Shown one piece after another: positions 11,578 through 22,465 of a stretch of 64,000 bases of DNA; position 1 is the first letter of the stretch; every line of letters starts with the position of its first letter. The position numbers and the translations under genes are program-made. The notes below the pieces were generated by a model. The model was not told the DNA's origin. It saw nothing but the letters and a program-made list of their open reading frames with translations, and did not search any database. Source of the stretch: Pseudopyrenochaeta lycopersici (Eukaryota > Ascomycota > Dothideomycetes > Pleosporales > Pseudopyrenochaetaceae); NCBI GenBank assembly GCA_003313425.1, contig NHZP01000001.1, forward strand, positions 1,302,001 through 1,366,000. The letters run 5' to 3'.

Positions 11578-12616
11578 AGCTGAATGACGCATGGGATGTT
11601 GGAAACGAAATCATTATTTTGCATACTCGATGGACGATACCAGGCGATTCTACGTATTATGTTTGCATTTACAACGGCAGGCGACACGATCTTTTTTCTT
11701 GGGATGCATTTGTATGATATTGGCGTCTTTTGGAGCGATACATGATTGTAATTTTTACCCCATGCATGTGCGGCGGTGAGGTGGACCCTCATCGGACAAC
11801 GCGACACGTCAGACATGGGTCTTTGTTGGGTTATCACATGAACAACCAGATCAATTTCCACACCGTATTGTTCAGTACGGTAGTTCGGAAGTTGTACAAA
11901 AGCTGAACCTTCTCGCAAATCTGACCCATGTTTCAGCTTACTTTTCAAGGGTTGAAGCCAAGACCTGCTTTTGTTCTGTACACCAAGCTCGTTATTCTAC
12001 GCAAAGAATTACATCAAATTGAATTGTGTGTATACAGTGTTCGGATATAAACTGTCTCTTGAATTTTGCACTCGATATCATATTAGCTTGAGTCTACATC
12101 TCGCGAACTACAACGCGACCAGTTTTCACACCACCACCACCACAATACGGTGCTCACTCATCTTCAGCTCAGCAGCCCACCCACACCAAATGAAACTTGC
12201 GCACCGCCAAATGTTGCCATTTCCCTGTCTCAGGCAAATTTTGTCGAACGCACGATGTGTTCGCATGAGTGTTCCTTGATGTACGGTGGCCATGTGGTCC
12301 CAGCCACGCACCCTTCGCTTGCTTCCCAGCCTACTGGTTTTCGTTGCAGGACCGATAACCAATGACGTCTGATGATTCTGGCCTATTCTTGCAGCTCCAC
12401 TGCTAGCACACAAGGCCACTGACCGTACTTTCCAAGATGAAAATTCCGGAGGGGGGCGGGTGATCCCGCCTCTTTGTTTTAATATTCCACGGTACCCTCG
12501 CGCGACGATGTTTGTACCTTGCTGCTTTGACCATAATCTCGCTTGCTCGACGTCTCCTACTAATCTACCTAAGTCGCTAGCTAGGACTGCCTACTCGACA
12601 GTCGGTCCGGAAGAGC
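11578..12616. other. Intergenic, no supported gene
   Basis: One kilobase between two plus-strand genes. It holds the Inp1-like 3' flank and the upstream region of the next gene, with a GC-rich hairpin near 12455. Open frames are short and unconvincing. Confidence 0.4.
12455..12470. promoter_or_regulatory. GC hairpin containing a CGG-N6-CCG motif
   Basis: GGCGGG-TGAT-CCCGCC is a perfect inverted repeat about 150 bases upstream of the next start codon. It contains CGG-N6-CCG (12457-12468), the layout bound by many Zn2Cys6 factors. The role is inferred only. Confidence 0.25.
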
Positions 12617-13400
12617 TTGGAAATGATGGTCTTTGACATGGAGATGGATCATACCGGAACTCTCTGCCGGACACCTCCTCTGCCACGCAGAAATCCAAAT
12701 CGACAGTTCAGTCAACACGAGAAACCACTACCGCCGCTACCAGATGAAGTGTTCCAATTCGAACCAGAACTGATACCTAGGCCATTGTTCAGCGATAGAA
12801 TAACATTTCCGCCACAAGCTATACACGTCGCGACCGTGGATTTGCTCTCACCAATCTCGTCACCTGCCATGTCCCAATCAACAATACTTTCTCAAGCAGC
12901 ATCTCTAAGATCATCAAACGTTAGCGTCTCTTCGTCACAAATTTCCACACCTGCAACAACTCCTCCCAGCTCCCCAACTTCACAAACTCGTTCATTAACT
13001 TATTCTTCACCACCGTTTACATGGCTCGCTGCTCTTGCTCCTCCTGAACCTATGCCAAGACAATCATTAAGGAGAAAAAAGAGCCCCAGGAAAGAGACAT
13101 TGAGAAGCTTGAGAGCGAAAGAGTCAGATGCGTGTTTGCAGAGGGTATATGATCAAAGACTATCTAATTACCTGGATGGGTCAATGTTTGGAGGTAGCAG
13201 ACCGAGCTCAGGGCTCAGGATGTTCACCGAGAATTGAGGCAGATCATTCCCAGCGGTGAGAAGAAACAACTTGTGAGTCTTCAACATGCGTGTATTGTAC
13301 AATTCAAAGATCTTACTGCATACAGATAATGGCCTACGAGCAAAGCGACTTCGATGATTATGACCGAGGCAATGATGATGACAGCTTGAGATTAGATTAG
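12617..13400 (+). CDS. Small Ser/Pro-rich protein of unknown function (three-exon model)
   Basis: Not recognised. A single open frame runs 12617-13237 (206 residues). I prefer a spliced model: 12617-13144, 13219-13272 and 13326-13400, giving 218 residues ending in an acidic tail, YEQSDFDDYDRGNDDDSLRL. Intron 2 (GTGAGT to CATACAG, with CTTACTG as branch) is canonical; intron 1 has a weaker GTATAT donor. Both junctions keep frame. The N-terminal 140 residues are rich in Pro and Ser (PLPPLPDEVFQFEPELIPRP), followed by a basic stretch SLRRKKSPRKETLRSLRAKE. No membrane span or signal peptide. The unspliced reading could also be real. The nuclear look of the basic region is only suggestive. Confidence 0.5.
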
Positions 13401-14392
13401 GGTATGGGTTTCTTTGCATATGATACCAGGGTCGGCGTTCTAGTGTTTTTCTGATTTCTATTCATAATTGCTGTAAGGCGTAAATAGAGCGGGGCTCTTG
13501 TAATATCAATGACGCGAATTGATACTTTGGCATCATTCCGACTGAGATCTTCACCCTTTTCGTCACCGTCTTTAGGCAATCGTTCGTCAGAGGCGGAGGC
13601 CGCAGAGCCTCATCCGCAGTCAATCCAAAGCTTACATCAGCCACGGTGCATCCTGCTGACCTCCACTGCAACCCCAGCTTGAGGCGCAGCTGAGTTGAGC
13701 ACCGTCTACCATTGGCTGGTCATGTGGAGCATTGATACAGCCCCTGTTGTCTCGTACCCGCTATACCTCTACATTTCTAGACAATGGTTCTGCTTTTCTG
13801 ATTTGCTGTTTTAAGAACTGAATGACGGTTGCTGCATTCGATCTCCATAGCCCTATCCTTTTGCCTGCGCCGCATATCCGTGATGGCGCAGCGCGTAGCC
13901 ACATGCGTACATAGGCGCCCTCACTAACGCTCCTGCGGTAAGCAGTTAACTACTCCTGGCGCCTACTTGACGGACCCCATGCTGCATAGGCGAAATTACA
14001 GCACACCGTACAGTGCAATGCGCTACAAAGTTTATAGGCAATCTGACCCCAGCTTTGAAACTTCAGAGACGGGCACTGTTGGATTACGTTTGGGTTGTCA
14101 TTTGATCGATTTGCACAATTATCACAGCCCTGTAGGCAACCAGTTCACAGAGAAGGACTGAAGTGACTCACGCTTTATTCCGCCACAATCGTGCGCAGTT
14201 GGAGGACGCCTTGAGCAAAGTAAATATATAAGAGGAGGAGTTCGGGATTGAAGGTCATTACAGGATAGCGTCGCACGATTCGCAACAGCAAACTTCGTGC
14301 AAGCACGGCCTGACCACAACACAATTGTTGAAACAACAACTGAACGGCTTACTGACAATCCAAATATAACTGCCTCTGGGCAACACGAGAAC
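13401..14392. other. Intergenic region upstream of the patatin gene
   Basis: About 1 kb without a supported gene; the last 170 bases contain the probable patatin core promoter. Confidence 0.4.
14225..14232 (+). promoter_or_regulatory. TATA box candidate of the patatin gene
   Basis: TATATAAG lies about 160 bases upstream of the ATG at 14393, a usual distance for a fungal TATA box plus leader. Confidence 0.4.
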
Positions 14393-16523
14393 ATGATGGA
14401 ACTTTCAAATCCAGAGAGGAACCCAAATGCGCCCTTGCGTTTGCTGTCGTTAGATGGAGGAGGTGTTCGAGGATTGTCTTCATTGATGGTACTCGATGAT
14501 TTGATGGAAAACATCGCACTCGAAGAGAAGAGACTCGGTCGGCGAGCACAGAGCAACCATGAGCCTCTAAAACCATGCGACTATTTTGATCTGTAAGTAC
14601 TTGAGCCCGCCAACTAGTAAGACAGCAGCGTACTAACAAAAATACAGTATTGGTGGCACATCAACTGGCGGTATTATCGCCATTCTGCTTTCGCGACTAC
14701 GGCTGGACTGCAAGCAATGTATCGGTATATACACTAAACTTGCTGAGCAGATATTCAAGCATGATAGATCGTTCAAGGCGTTCGGAATGAAAGTACCAAC
14801 AGGAGCAACTCGATTCTCAGGCGCTGTGCTCGCAAATGCCATCAAGAGCGCATTGAAAGATCTCAAGTATGATGAGAATGAGTTGATGTGGGACGAGGAT
14901 TTGTTCGAAGAATTCCCTGAGCCTAACGACCTGCCAAAGGACAGTATCTGGGCAGATGCAACGCCTGAACTATTGATCACACAAAGTCCAATAGCAACAG
15001 TCAAAGCTGCTGAAGGGGCATTGCCTTCCGGGCCACCTGAACAGCATGTTACCACTGAGACTCGGCCAGAATCCACATTGTATGGCGACAGCCCTTTCAC
15101 CCCGAAATTTCCGTCACGAAGCGATACCTGGAAGCTCCACCCACGTCAATCGGTCCACAAAAAACCCAATGCGAAGGGTTGTCGGGGATTCGTGCTAACC
15201 TCTCTCAAGAACGCGTTAGGACTTCCCAGGATTTTGTCGACATACGATCCGAATGATCGGACGACGCGGATCTGGGAAGCATTAAGGGCCACTTCAGCAG
15301 CGCCAACGTTCTTTGAAGAGATGCAATTTGGTACTCCCAAAGTTACGTACCTCGATGGTGGTGTAGGCTTCAATAATCCTTGCGCAGAGGTGGATTATGC
15401 TGCCAAAGCGCTCTGGGAGGGTCGCTCTATCGGCGTGATAGTCTCAGTCGGTACCGGTCTGCAATCCATTCCAAGCGTCCAGAAGATGGCATCGTGGCTG
15501 CCATTCGGTCTCGGAACTGACATCTCGTTGGCCAGCGCACTGGCGGGGATGGCGACTAGCACCGCGCGCGTAGACAATGAGATGAAGCGCATGTACAACA
15601 ACGGTGGCACAAAATATTACCGCTTTGATGTCGACCGCGGGCTCGCAAACGTAAGCCTCGAGCAGTGGATGAAGGAGGATGAGATGGCCAGTCTTACAGA
15701 GCAATACATGCGCGACGGGCAACAAATCGGGAGAACAAAAGAATTTGGCGAGATAATGGCTAAGCTCTCCGCTCTACCGCCAAAATTCGAGATTGGCGCT
15801 ACACACTTTTGCCTTGGGATCAATGGAAAGGGCCTCAAAGATCAGTCCTTTCAACTTGCCCAAGTCGATTTCAAAACTGGTATGCCTCTCGGCGTCGTAT
15901 CCCAACTCTCAGACCTTCCTCGCATGTCACAATTCCGCACTTCCTCGCCCTCGGGCGAAGGTGGTCTTGCAGTCGACGAAGATGGGCGGCTGAAGAAGAT
16001 ATACCCCGTGGCTGAAGACTTGGATCATGATGGAAGACGGGAAGAAGCAGCAGTCTACCAGTGTGTAGGAGCTGACAATGTTTGCTTACGTACTATCAAG
16101 ACGGGTATCCCGCAGGGGAGGTACAGAGTCCAGTTTATCGTTGCTTTCCACAACACGACCGCGCCCCATGCTCCGCCTCACGACCTCGTCTTCTCTGTTG
16201 GAAAACCGTTTGATCCCAGCACCTTCACACAGCGCTTTGTCGATGTTAAAATCACTCCAGACATCGTACCCGTCTTGCTTCATCCCGATGCAGTCCGCGC
16301 TAGAGTTGGTAAGCAGCGTTACGAAGAGAACAAGGGCAAAGGCTGGCTAGAGATTGAGGGCGATGTCGAGGTGAACGTCGGTCTTGATGGTGCGCTTGGC
16401 TTCTTAGTGACTAAACGGTTCAAGAAGGGAGTTTCGGTTGATGGTTGGAGTTTTGGCGGCGTGAGATTGGAGCCTGTCTTTGGAAATACTGGGCCATTGG
16501 TGAGTCCGAGGATATTGACGTAA
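14393..16523 (+). CDS. Patatin-like phospholipase
   Basis: Acyl hydrolase with a Ser-Asp dyad acting on membrane lipids. Exons 14393-14592 and 14648-16523 give 691 residues. The oxyanion-hole motif is DGGGVRG (residues 21-27), the nucleophile is Ser72 in GGTSTGG, and the catalytic Asp is Asp303 in YLDGGVGFNNP, so the active site looks intact. A roughly 130-residue insertion of low complexity separates the nucleophile and Asp halves. The 250-residue C-terminal region after the patatin core is not recognised. No NB-ARC, NACHT or ankyrin domain is attached, unlike fungal NLR-type patatins. Upstream in-frame codons lack ATG, so the Met-Met at 14393 is chosen. The gene is convergent with a HET-domain gene 450 bases away. 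Confidence 0.92.
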
Positions 16524-16972
16524 AATCAGTCCGTTCTGCTCTGGGATCTTGACCTTTGGCGAAGTGGAATATAGCTATAAGCTTAGTTAAATTTGGCGTT
16601 TTGGCGGTCTTCATATAGACATGGTAGCTTTGCAGTCGAACATTTGGATTACGACCGCCTAGCATAGACAGCTTTAATTTGGGATCTTTTTAGAAATGGC
16701 GAATGTTTAAATGCACAGGTTTTAGATATAACTTTCTCAACATTTGGGAATTGCTACGTGTCGTGACGCAGAACTAGGCAAGAAAATTAACATTCAATGT
16801 TCTATCTATTTTAGTATCCTTCCTAGGTTCTATCAAAGACTGCTGACGGAAGCTGATGTGATATAGCGCCCCTCTCGTTCGTTTTCCCATGCATACCAAA
16901 TCATGGTCTTAAATCATGTAGTCGAATACGAAATGATGACTGGACATTGCCGCACGGATGCTACACGATGCA
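16524..16972. other. Convergent 3' region of the patatin and HET genes
   Basis: A 449-base AT-rich stretch holding both 3' ends. No gene or repeat is visible. Confidence 0.5.
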
Positions 16973-19219
16973 TCATTGGAGTCGTATTTCTCTTCTTTTC
17001 ACATTGCCGTTTTTCATCTTCTCCTTCAGTTCACCTCGCATCAGCCCCTGCACAAAACACTCTCCAACCACCACATAATGGTCGCCTTCGCGTCGCAAAG
17101 CCAGCGGGACTTCACAGCCCGCGATTACCGCGATCTCGTCTCCTGGAATAGCGCCCTGTGGAGCTAATCCTAGGTATCCCTCTGTGGTATATAGGAGCTG
17201 CCTATCGCGCGTCGCCCGATATAAGGCTTTGTAGAAAGGTCGAAGTAATAGCACTTGTTGCATCTCCGTCGAACGAAACGGGTCGAAAGGGTATTTACCA
17301 TCTTCGACACCCCGAAAACCAAGCCAAGAGTGCTTCAGAGCTAGCCATTTCTCGTCGATGAGGAATGATTCGGCAAGGACGCGCCATGTTGTGAAATTCA
17401 CCCCAGCGTTGTCGAAGATGGACTGATATCGGTGGACAGGCTGGGAATTCTCATCCAGATTCATGAAGTATCTGCCATCTTGGGCTTCCCAGCTGATCAT
17501 GGAATGTTGGGTTGGAGCTTTCCTACTCATGTCCACTTCCCTATTCAAAAGCGAAGTCACCTCGTTGTGCGATGCTAGCGAATCGTAGTGATTCGCAAAC
17601 TCATTTTCTGGCTCAAGCAACGTGCCTGACTCATCAATGTCCGCTAAAAATGTACGAAATAAGGCTTCGGCCATGGAGATGCCTGTTGGATACTTCCTAA
17701 GCGCATCAGTGTTGAACACTCGGCTGAAGATACCATTAGTTGTTGGGTATGCTAGAAACGCATCCTGTGCCATGCCCGCAGAGTTGTTGAAAGCTTCTGC
17801 CAAGGCAGTGAACACTATTTCTGAGCAGAAAGGATTATCCTGATCAATATAAGGAGGAGTTGCAAAGTGCCGGCATGCTTTCGATAGTTTAGGGGTCCCA
17901 TCATTGTCCTCGAATTTCCTAAGGCATTCTATCTTGGTGCGAAAAATACTGTCCACTCTGATTGTTCGTCCATCCTTTTCAAGTTCAATTTTGCTGTTAT
18001 GGCCTGCGGACGCATCATACTTTGTAGAAATCAGAGGAAACGCAGGTTTGGAGTTTGGAAAGGCCGCATTCTTATTCCATACAAGCCAGGAAGGTGCGCC
18101 TGGGAAGATTGATGTGAATCCAAGGCCAACGCCAGACTGTTTGAGATGATTCAAGTTTGCTGAGGACTTCATCAAGGTATAAGCTACTTCGATGTGAACT
18201 TGGAGAATGTCCATTCCGTAATCTGGTTTCGGTAAGTCTCCATGATTAATTAAACCGTATAGACCATACAGGTGATCGTGCTCATGAGTTGCCTCTAGAT
18301 GTCCGGTTTCCAGAATGAAGTGCCCGAGTGCGTCGACTGGTAGCACAAAGTCGTTGTTTTTCAGCAGCAGCCTATGTGTCTGCTTGAAGGTTATCGCCGA
18401 GCATAAGCCCATAGTGTTGTGGATCTTTCTTTGTAAAGCAGGATGCATACAACGTGCCAGCTCGTCAATGTACCGCTTTACGCCTCTTTGTAATAAAGTG
18501 AAGAAATTCCAGCCCAATTGTCGATTGCCACAGAACATAGTGGCTTTTCTGGCTAAAACTATCTCCTGATGAGTCCAAACCCGAAACCACCATGGCCGTT
18601 GAAGAAGATCATCTACCGCCGACCAATCTTGCGTTGAGTACATCTTGAGTGGGGGCTGACCATAGAAGGTCCGCAAGCCTGACGGCTCCACAGCAGTGAT
18701 CGCTCGACCACCAATTTCCTCTACCATATCCATGGCATGATCGCCTTCTGGACCCAACCATACCAGAACTTCTACTGCGCTATGATATATTGATCCCATG
18801 AGAGGAATCTGGGACGTCTTTTCACAAACGCTGTTCTGATCGATGCATACGGCATCCGCCCAAATTATTCTCTCCTCTTTGAGATGTCGAATTGCGCGAA
18901 GAGCCATGCTGAGTGATGAAGTAATACCGACGGTCATTTTTTCATCGATCTCGATTGTATTATCGAGCTTGGGGTCACCCCAAAAGTATGATAGGGCCAT
19001 ATACGGCGGCGGATCGTCTAGAGAGACGGTTTTGAGGTGGCATTGAAGCTTTGCCATCGGATCTTGCGCAGGTAGGATGATCAAAAGACGAATCTCGTGT
19101 CGATCCACATCCAAAGCCTCATACTGAACTGAGAACTCCTTAGCGCAGCTTCGATGAGATTGAGAGGGCCTTCGGCGTCGATAATGTCTCCGAACAGCTT
19201 TGAAGTATCGCATACCCAT
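16973..19219 (-). CDS. HET-domain (heterokaryon incompatibility) protein
   Basis: Single-exon gene of 748 residues. The HET domain lies at about residues 75-220: ALSYFWGDPKLDN is the first signature, IWADAVCIDQNSV the second, and IYHSAVEVLVWLGPEGD the third. HET domains trigger cell death when non-self hyphae fuse; whether this copy does so is unknown. The long C-terminal part has the block common to the family, with the GDEIAVIAGCEVPLALR stretch and then the HYVVVGECFVQGLMRGE motif. The N-terminal 30 residues are very basic (YRRRRPSQSHRS). No stops or frameshifts, so it appears functional. It faces a patatin-like phospholipase gene, another effector type used in fungal non-self responses. 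Confidence 0.92.
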   Translation of the reverse strand: MGMRYFKAVRRHYRRRRPSQSHRSCAKEFSVQYEALDVDRHEIRLLIILPAQDPMAKLQCHLKTVSLDDPPPYMALSYFWGDPKLDNTIEIDEKMTVGITSSLSMALRAIRHLKEERIIWADAVCIDQNSVCEKTSQIPLMGSIYHSAVEVLVWLGPEGDHAMDMVEEIGGRAITAVEPSGLRTFYGQPPLKMYSTQDWSAVDDLLQRPWWFRVWTHQEIVLARKATMFCGNRQLGWNFFTLLQRGVKRYIDELARCMHPALQRKIHNTMGLCSAITFKQTHRLLLKNNDFVLPVDALGHFILETGHLEATHEHDHLYGLYGLINHGDLPKPDYGMDILQVHIEVAYTLMKSSANLNHLKQSGVGLGFTSIFPGAPSWLVWNKNAAFPNSKPAFPLISTKYDASAGHNSKIELEKDGRTIRVDSIFRTKIECLRKFEDNDGTPKLSKACRHFATPPYIDQDNPFCSEIVFTALAEAFNNSAGMAQDAFLAYPTTNGIFSRVFNTDALRKYPTGISMAEALFRTFLADIDESGTLLEPENEFANHYDSLASHNEVTSLLNREVDMSRKAPTQHSMISWEAQDGRYFMNLDENSQPVHRYQSIFDNAGVNFTTWRVLAESFLIDEKWLALKHSWLGFRGVEDGKYPFDPFRSTEMQQVLLLRPFYKALYRATRDRQLLYTTEGYLGLAPQGAIPGDEIAVIAGCEVPLALRREGDHYVVVGECFVQGLMRGELKEKMKNGNVKRREIRLQ

Positions 19220-19480
19220 GATTGTTTAAGACCTTAATCTGCAGTTGAGATCAGCAATAGGGTACTGGCAAAATTTTGGTGGTTTTAAGTAGTCTGGAAA
19301 GTCGTGAGCTTAGCAACATGAGCTGAATTGCACACCCAGTTGAAACAGCTTGGCACAGCCACAGGCGCCACCATGTCCAATCTTTAAGACTGCCAAATTA
19401 TTTTCAATCTAAAGCGCTGAACCTATGCTGTAATATTTGATAGAATACTTGAGAAGGTAAAATACTGTACTGAAAATCAA

Positions 19481-20687
19481 CTACAACACATCGCCCGCCT
19501 TCCTTGTTGGCACTTCCACCAAACCTCGTCTCTCTTTGGCCCGCCATTGTATCGCCCGCGCAAGCTGATACAACACCTCAAGCGTTGGCATCGGCACGCC
19601 GGCGTCCTTTCCCTCTCTAAGCGGCTCGCCGAGAAGGTTCTCAAATTCGATGAAGTTACCCTAAATCACCTTGTTAAAACCGATCACTGATCAAAAACAC
19701 CACCAATGGACGTCATTGATAAAAAGTTCCAGTTCACATACCTTCTCCAAATCCTGCTGCATACTCGGCTTTAAATAGCTCTCCAAGGGATCCGCATTGA
19801 TCATCACTTCTATAATGCCCTCGTCAAGTTCAACACCTGCGCAAGCTTTCGCTGCTGCCACAATTTCTTTCATAGCTGGTTTCAAAAGTCCTTCTACACT
19901 ACCGTCTGCCAACCTGATTCGTCCCGTATCAAGTCCAGTAATAGCACAGATAGGATTTAGGCATGCGTTGTAGACTAATTTCCTCCATCGATCGTATAAG
20001 ACATTGGGTGAGTAAATGCAATCTGTTTTCTTGCTGGCGGAGTAAAGGTCCACAAATTCTTGGGCACGGCGCTCTGTAACCGCAGGATTGATGTTCGATA
20101 TAAATGCACCGATCTTCAGACTCTCAGCCTCACCATGCACAATATACCCTGGTGAAGGTTCATCGCTGCCAATCATAGAAATACCAGAGAGGACTGGAAT
20201 GCTTGGATGAGATCTAATGAAGGGTTTTTCGATGTTCAGACCGTTCTGGTAGAGGACAAGCGTGGTCTTGGGGCTGTTTTTGGGTAGGGCGGGAGACACG
20301 AGGTCGAGCGCAGTGGGTGCAGAGTCTGGAATGTTTTTTGTTGCCAGGATGATGTAGTCGTATGGTTGTATGCCTTCGTCAATAAGGTTTGGAACAGTAT
20401 TGCGGACTAAGTCTTCGTCAGATCCAGTTTGACAAGCCACTTGAAATAGCTGTTCGGGAAGTAGCTGAGCAATGAAAGGCTGGCAACATACCAACACTAG
20501 GTCGCCACCCATGAAAGACACCAAGATCGCAACTGTTGATGTGATAGCCCTTCTCTTTCACAACATTATAATTCGACCTAAGCACGGCAGTGACCGTTGC
20601 TAGGCCGCCTACTTCGAGGTTGAGTGCAGCAATTGCACCAACGGCGCCGCCACCTATGACGAGGACAGTCTTCTTCGTGTCAGACAT
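19481..20687 (-). CDS. 2-dehydropantoate 2-reductase-like (ketopantoate reductase, ApbA/PanE family)
   Basis: NADPH-dependent oxidoreductase; the family reduces ketopantoate to pantoate for pantothenate and CoA synthesis. Exons 20687-20492, 20406-19742 and 19660-19481 give 346 residues. The Rossmann motif VLVIGGGAVGAIAAL is at the N-terminus. YDYIILATKNIPD carries the conserved catalytic Lys, and YDRWRKLVYNACLNPICAITG carries the Lys/Asn cluster of the second domain. Filamentous fungi have several paralogues of this family, some tied to secondary metabolism, so the exact substrate is open. A TGACGTC-type CRE-like site sits at 20852-20858, about 165 bases upstream. Confidence 0.88.
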
Positions 20688-21105
20688 TGTACAGAATGTT
20701 GTGATACAAGAAGAGCGTGACTCACGTTTGGTTTGAGATGCAGAACGATTGAAGGGTGGATGGGGCGCGACGCGTTAGTGGGGTGGAGGGGTAGCTACGG
20801 GTTTATGACTTTGCCGAGACCAATGCACAATGATGTACCTTTTTTTTTCAAGACGTCACAAACGGACATATCAGGGGTCAAACGTTGCGGTCCCTTCAAT
20901 CGAGCTCCATTTGATGCATATGTAGGTTACAGTCCGTTAAATTCGTGACCGGCGACCTCTCATCCCCATTCTCCGCCTTACATCCCTCCGTTCCTATCGC
21001 AGTGATGGTTGATGCATTGCTTGAGTCGAATGTAGAGCCGTCCATCCCATCCGCCTGAAGACTACGCCGAGAGCCCAGCAAAAGAGAGAGAAAGAAGGTA
21101 CACGC
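20688..21105. promoter_or_regulatory. Upstream region of the reductase and 3' flank of eL42
   Basis: A 418-base gap between two minus-strand genes. It contains an eight-T run and GACGTCA (20852-20858). No gene seen. Confidence 0.4.
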
Positions 21106-22126
21106 TTAGAAGACAAGAGCAGCGCCCTTGGTCTTCTTGTCACCACCGAGCTCGAAGTGCTTGCATCGCTTGAGGGCGAGCTGGTTACAATTAGCGGCTG
21201 CGCAATACCAATTGAGGGAGTTGGAAGCATACCTGTGCCTTGGTCTTGCACTGTGTGCACTCTAGACGGAGTACGACCTTCTTGGTGGTTTTCGCCCTCT
21301 GCATATCGTTAAAACCTAGTCTAGCAAATTTGGCATGATGACCATACCTTGTGGAAGACGGGCTTGGTCTGACCACCATAACCGGACTGCTTGCGGTCAT
21401 AACGACGCTTTCCCTGGGCAAACAGCGAAGCCTTTCCTGCCTTGTACTCTGCTCACTCTCAGTATGGGCGCGGCTTATGTGTAGATGTAGAGCTACTAAC
21501 GGGTAACCTTGTGCTGGGTGTGCTTCTTGCAGTCCCTGCCTTTGCAGTAGGTTCGTCGGGTCTTGGGTACGTTGACCTAGAAATGATTGAATCAGCACAT
21601 GCTATGTTACTATCATTCTTGAATTTCCTAATTTGGTTTCTTTTGGATACAGCTTGCGAAACGAGTGAGCGAGGAGATTCGTGGTGATGACGGCATGCTT
21701 GGATCGTAGATGTGCAACGAATACGTGTATGCGATCGTCAGTCAACCCGAGTAGATCCCAAATCCCACACAATTGAGCAAGGGCAGACTCCGCAGATCGA
21801 CCACCGTCAGAGTATGGTAAACCGTAGAGAGCAAGCCCGAAAATTGCGAGATCGCATGGCCGTTGCCCCTCTCAGCTTCCAAAAGTTTGCCCCGTATTGA
21901 CGTCCAACACTCGCCATATTCCAGCGCAATTTTCTCTTGATAATCTTCGCTATACTTTGTTCCAATATCTTCTCCATGGCCCCAGTGGTCTTCATCATAG
22001 ATTGTGTTGCTCATTTCGTACGTTGAGGAATCGTAATGGTTGTTGAACCGTCGTAGGTGTTCGCTCACTCGTGTCGCAGCTGTCGTAATACTCCAGTTCC
22101 AAGCAAAAGAATTCTGTACTCACCAT
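21106..22126 (-). CDS. RPL44: 60S ribosomal protein eL42 (L44/L36a)
   Basis: Component of the large ribosomal subunit near the E site. CDS exons 22126-22124 (only the ATG), 21576-21501, 21448-21348, 21298-21233 and 21180-21106 give 106 residues, the exact family length. The sequence starts [20 protein letters not shown] and ends [11 protein letters not shown]. The zinc-binding cysteines C12, C17 and the LECTQC pair are present. Pro56 is present, the residue associated with cycloheximide sensitivity in yeasts. Intron 1 is 547 nt, far longer than the others, as is common in ribosomal protein genes. Its ATG/GTGAGT donor junction sits directly after the start codon. Confidence 0.95.
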
Positions 22127-22465
22127 TTTGGCTGATTTGTCCTGTCGATTAGTGGGAGCGACGGGGTTGGCGTTGATGATGATGCTGGTTGCAGTTGCTT
22201 GATCGATATTGCTAGCGTTTGTGGGCTTCGGCTACATTAGTAAGCCGACCAGTCAAGCCACTCACCAGCCACAGTTGCTCATGGAAACCAACCTCACTAC
22301 CATTATTTCGAGTATTTAAGTTGTATAGGATAATCATTTTCAAGTGATGATATTGAAACTGCCATTACGGTGTGGTATCATGTAAAGTAAACAAAGTCGT
22401 CCGTATACGCGCGGCCTCAAGCGTCGAAGTCCTATAGGTAACAAAAGAATTGCAACTGGTGAGAA
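22127..22465. promoter_or_regulatory. eL42 promoter and SRC1 3' flank
   Basis: A 339-base gap between two minus-strand genes; nothing distinctive beyond AT-rich stretches. Confidence 0.4.

Noticed and set aside
21742..22068. 108-codon open frame inside eL42 intron 1, minus strand
   Set aside because: It begins at a non-ATG codon, lies in a spliced intron of a ribosomal protein gene and shows no family features. A TGATGA-like box in it lacks the D box and terminal stem needed for a C/D snoRNA.
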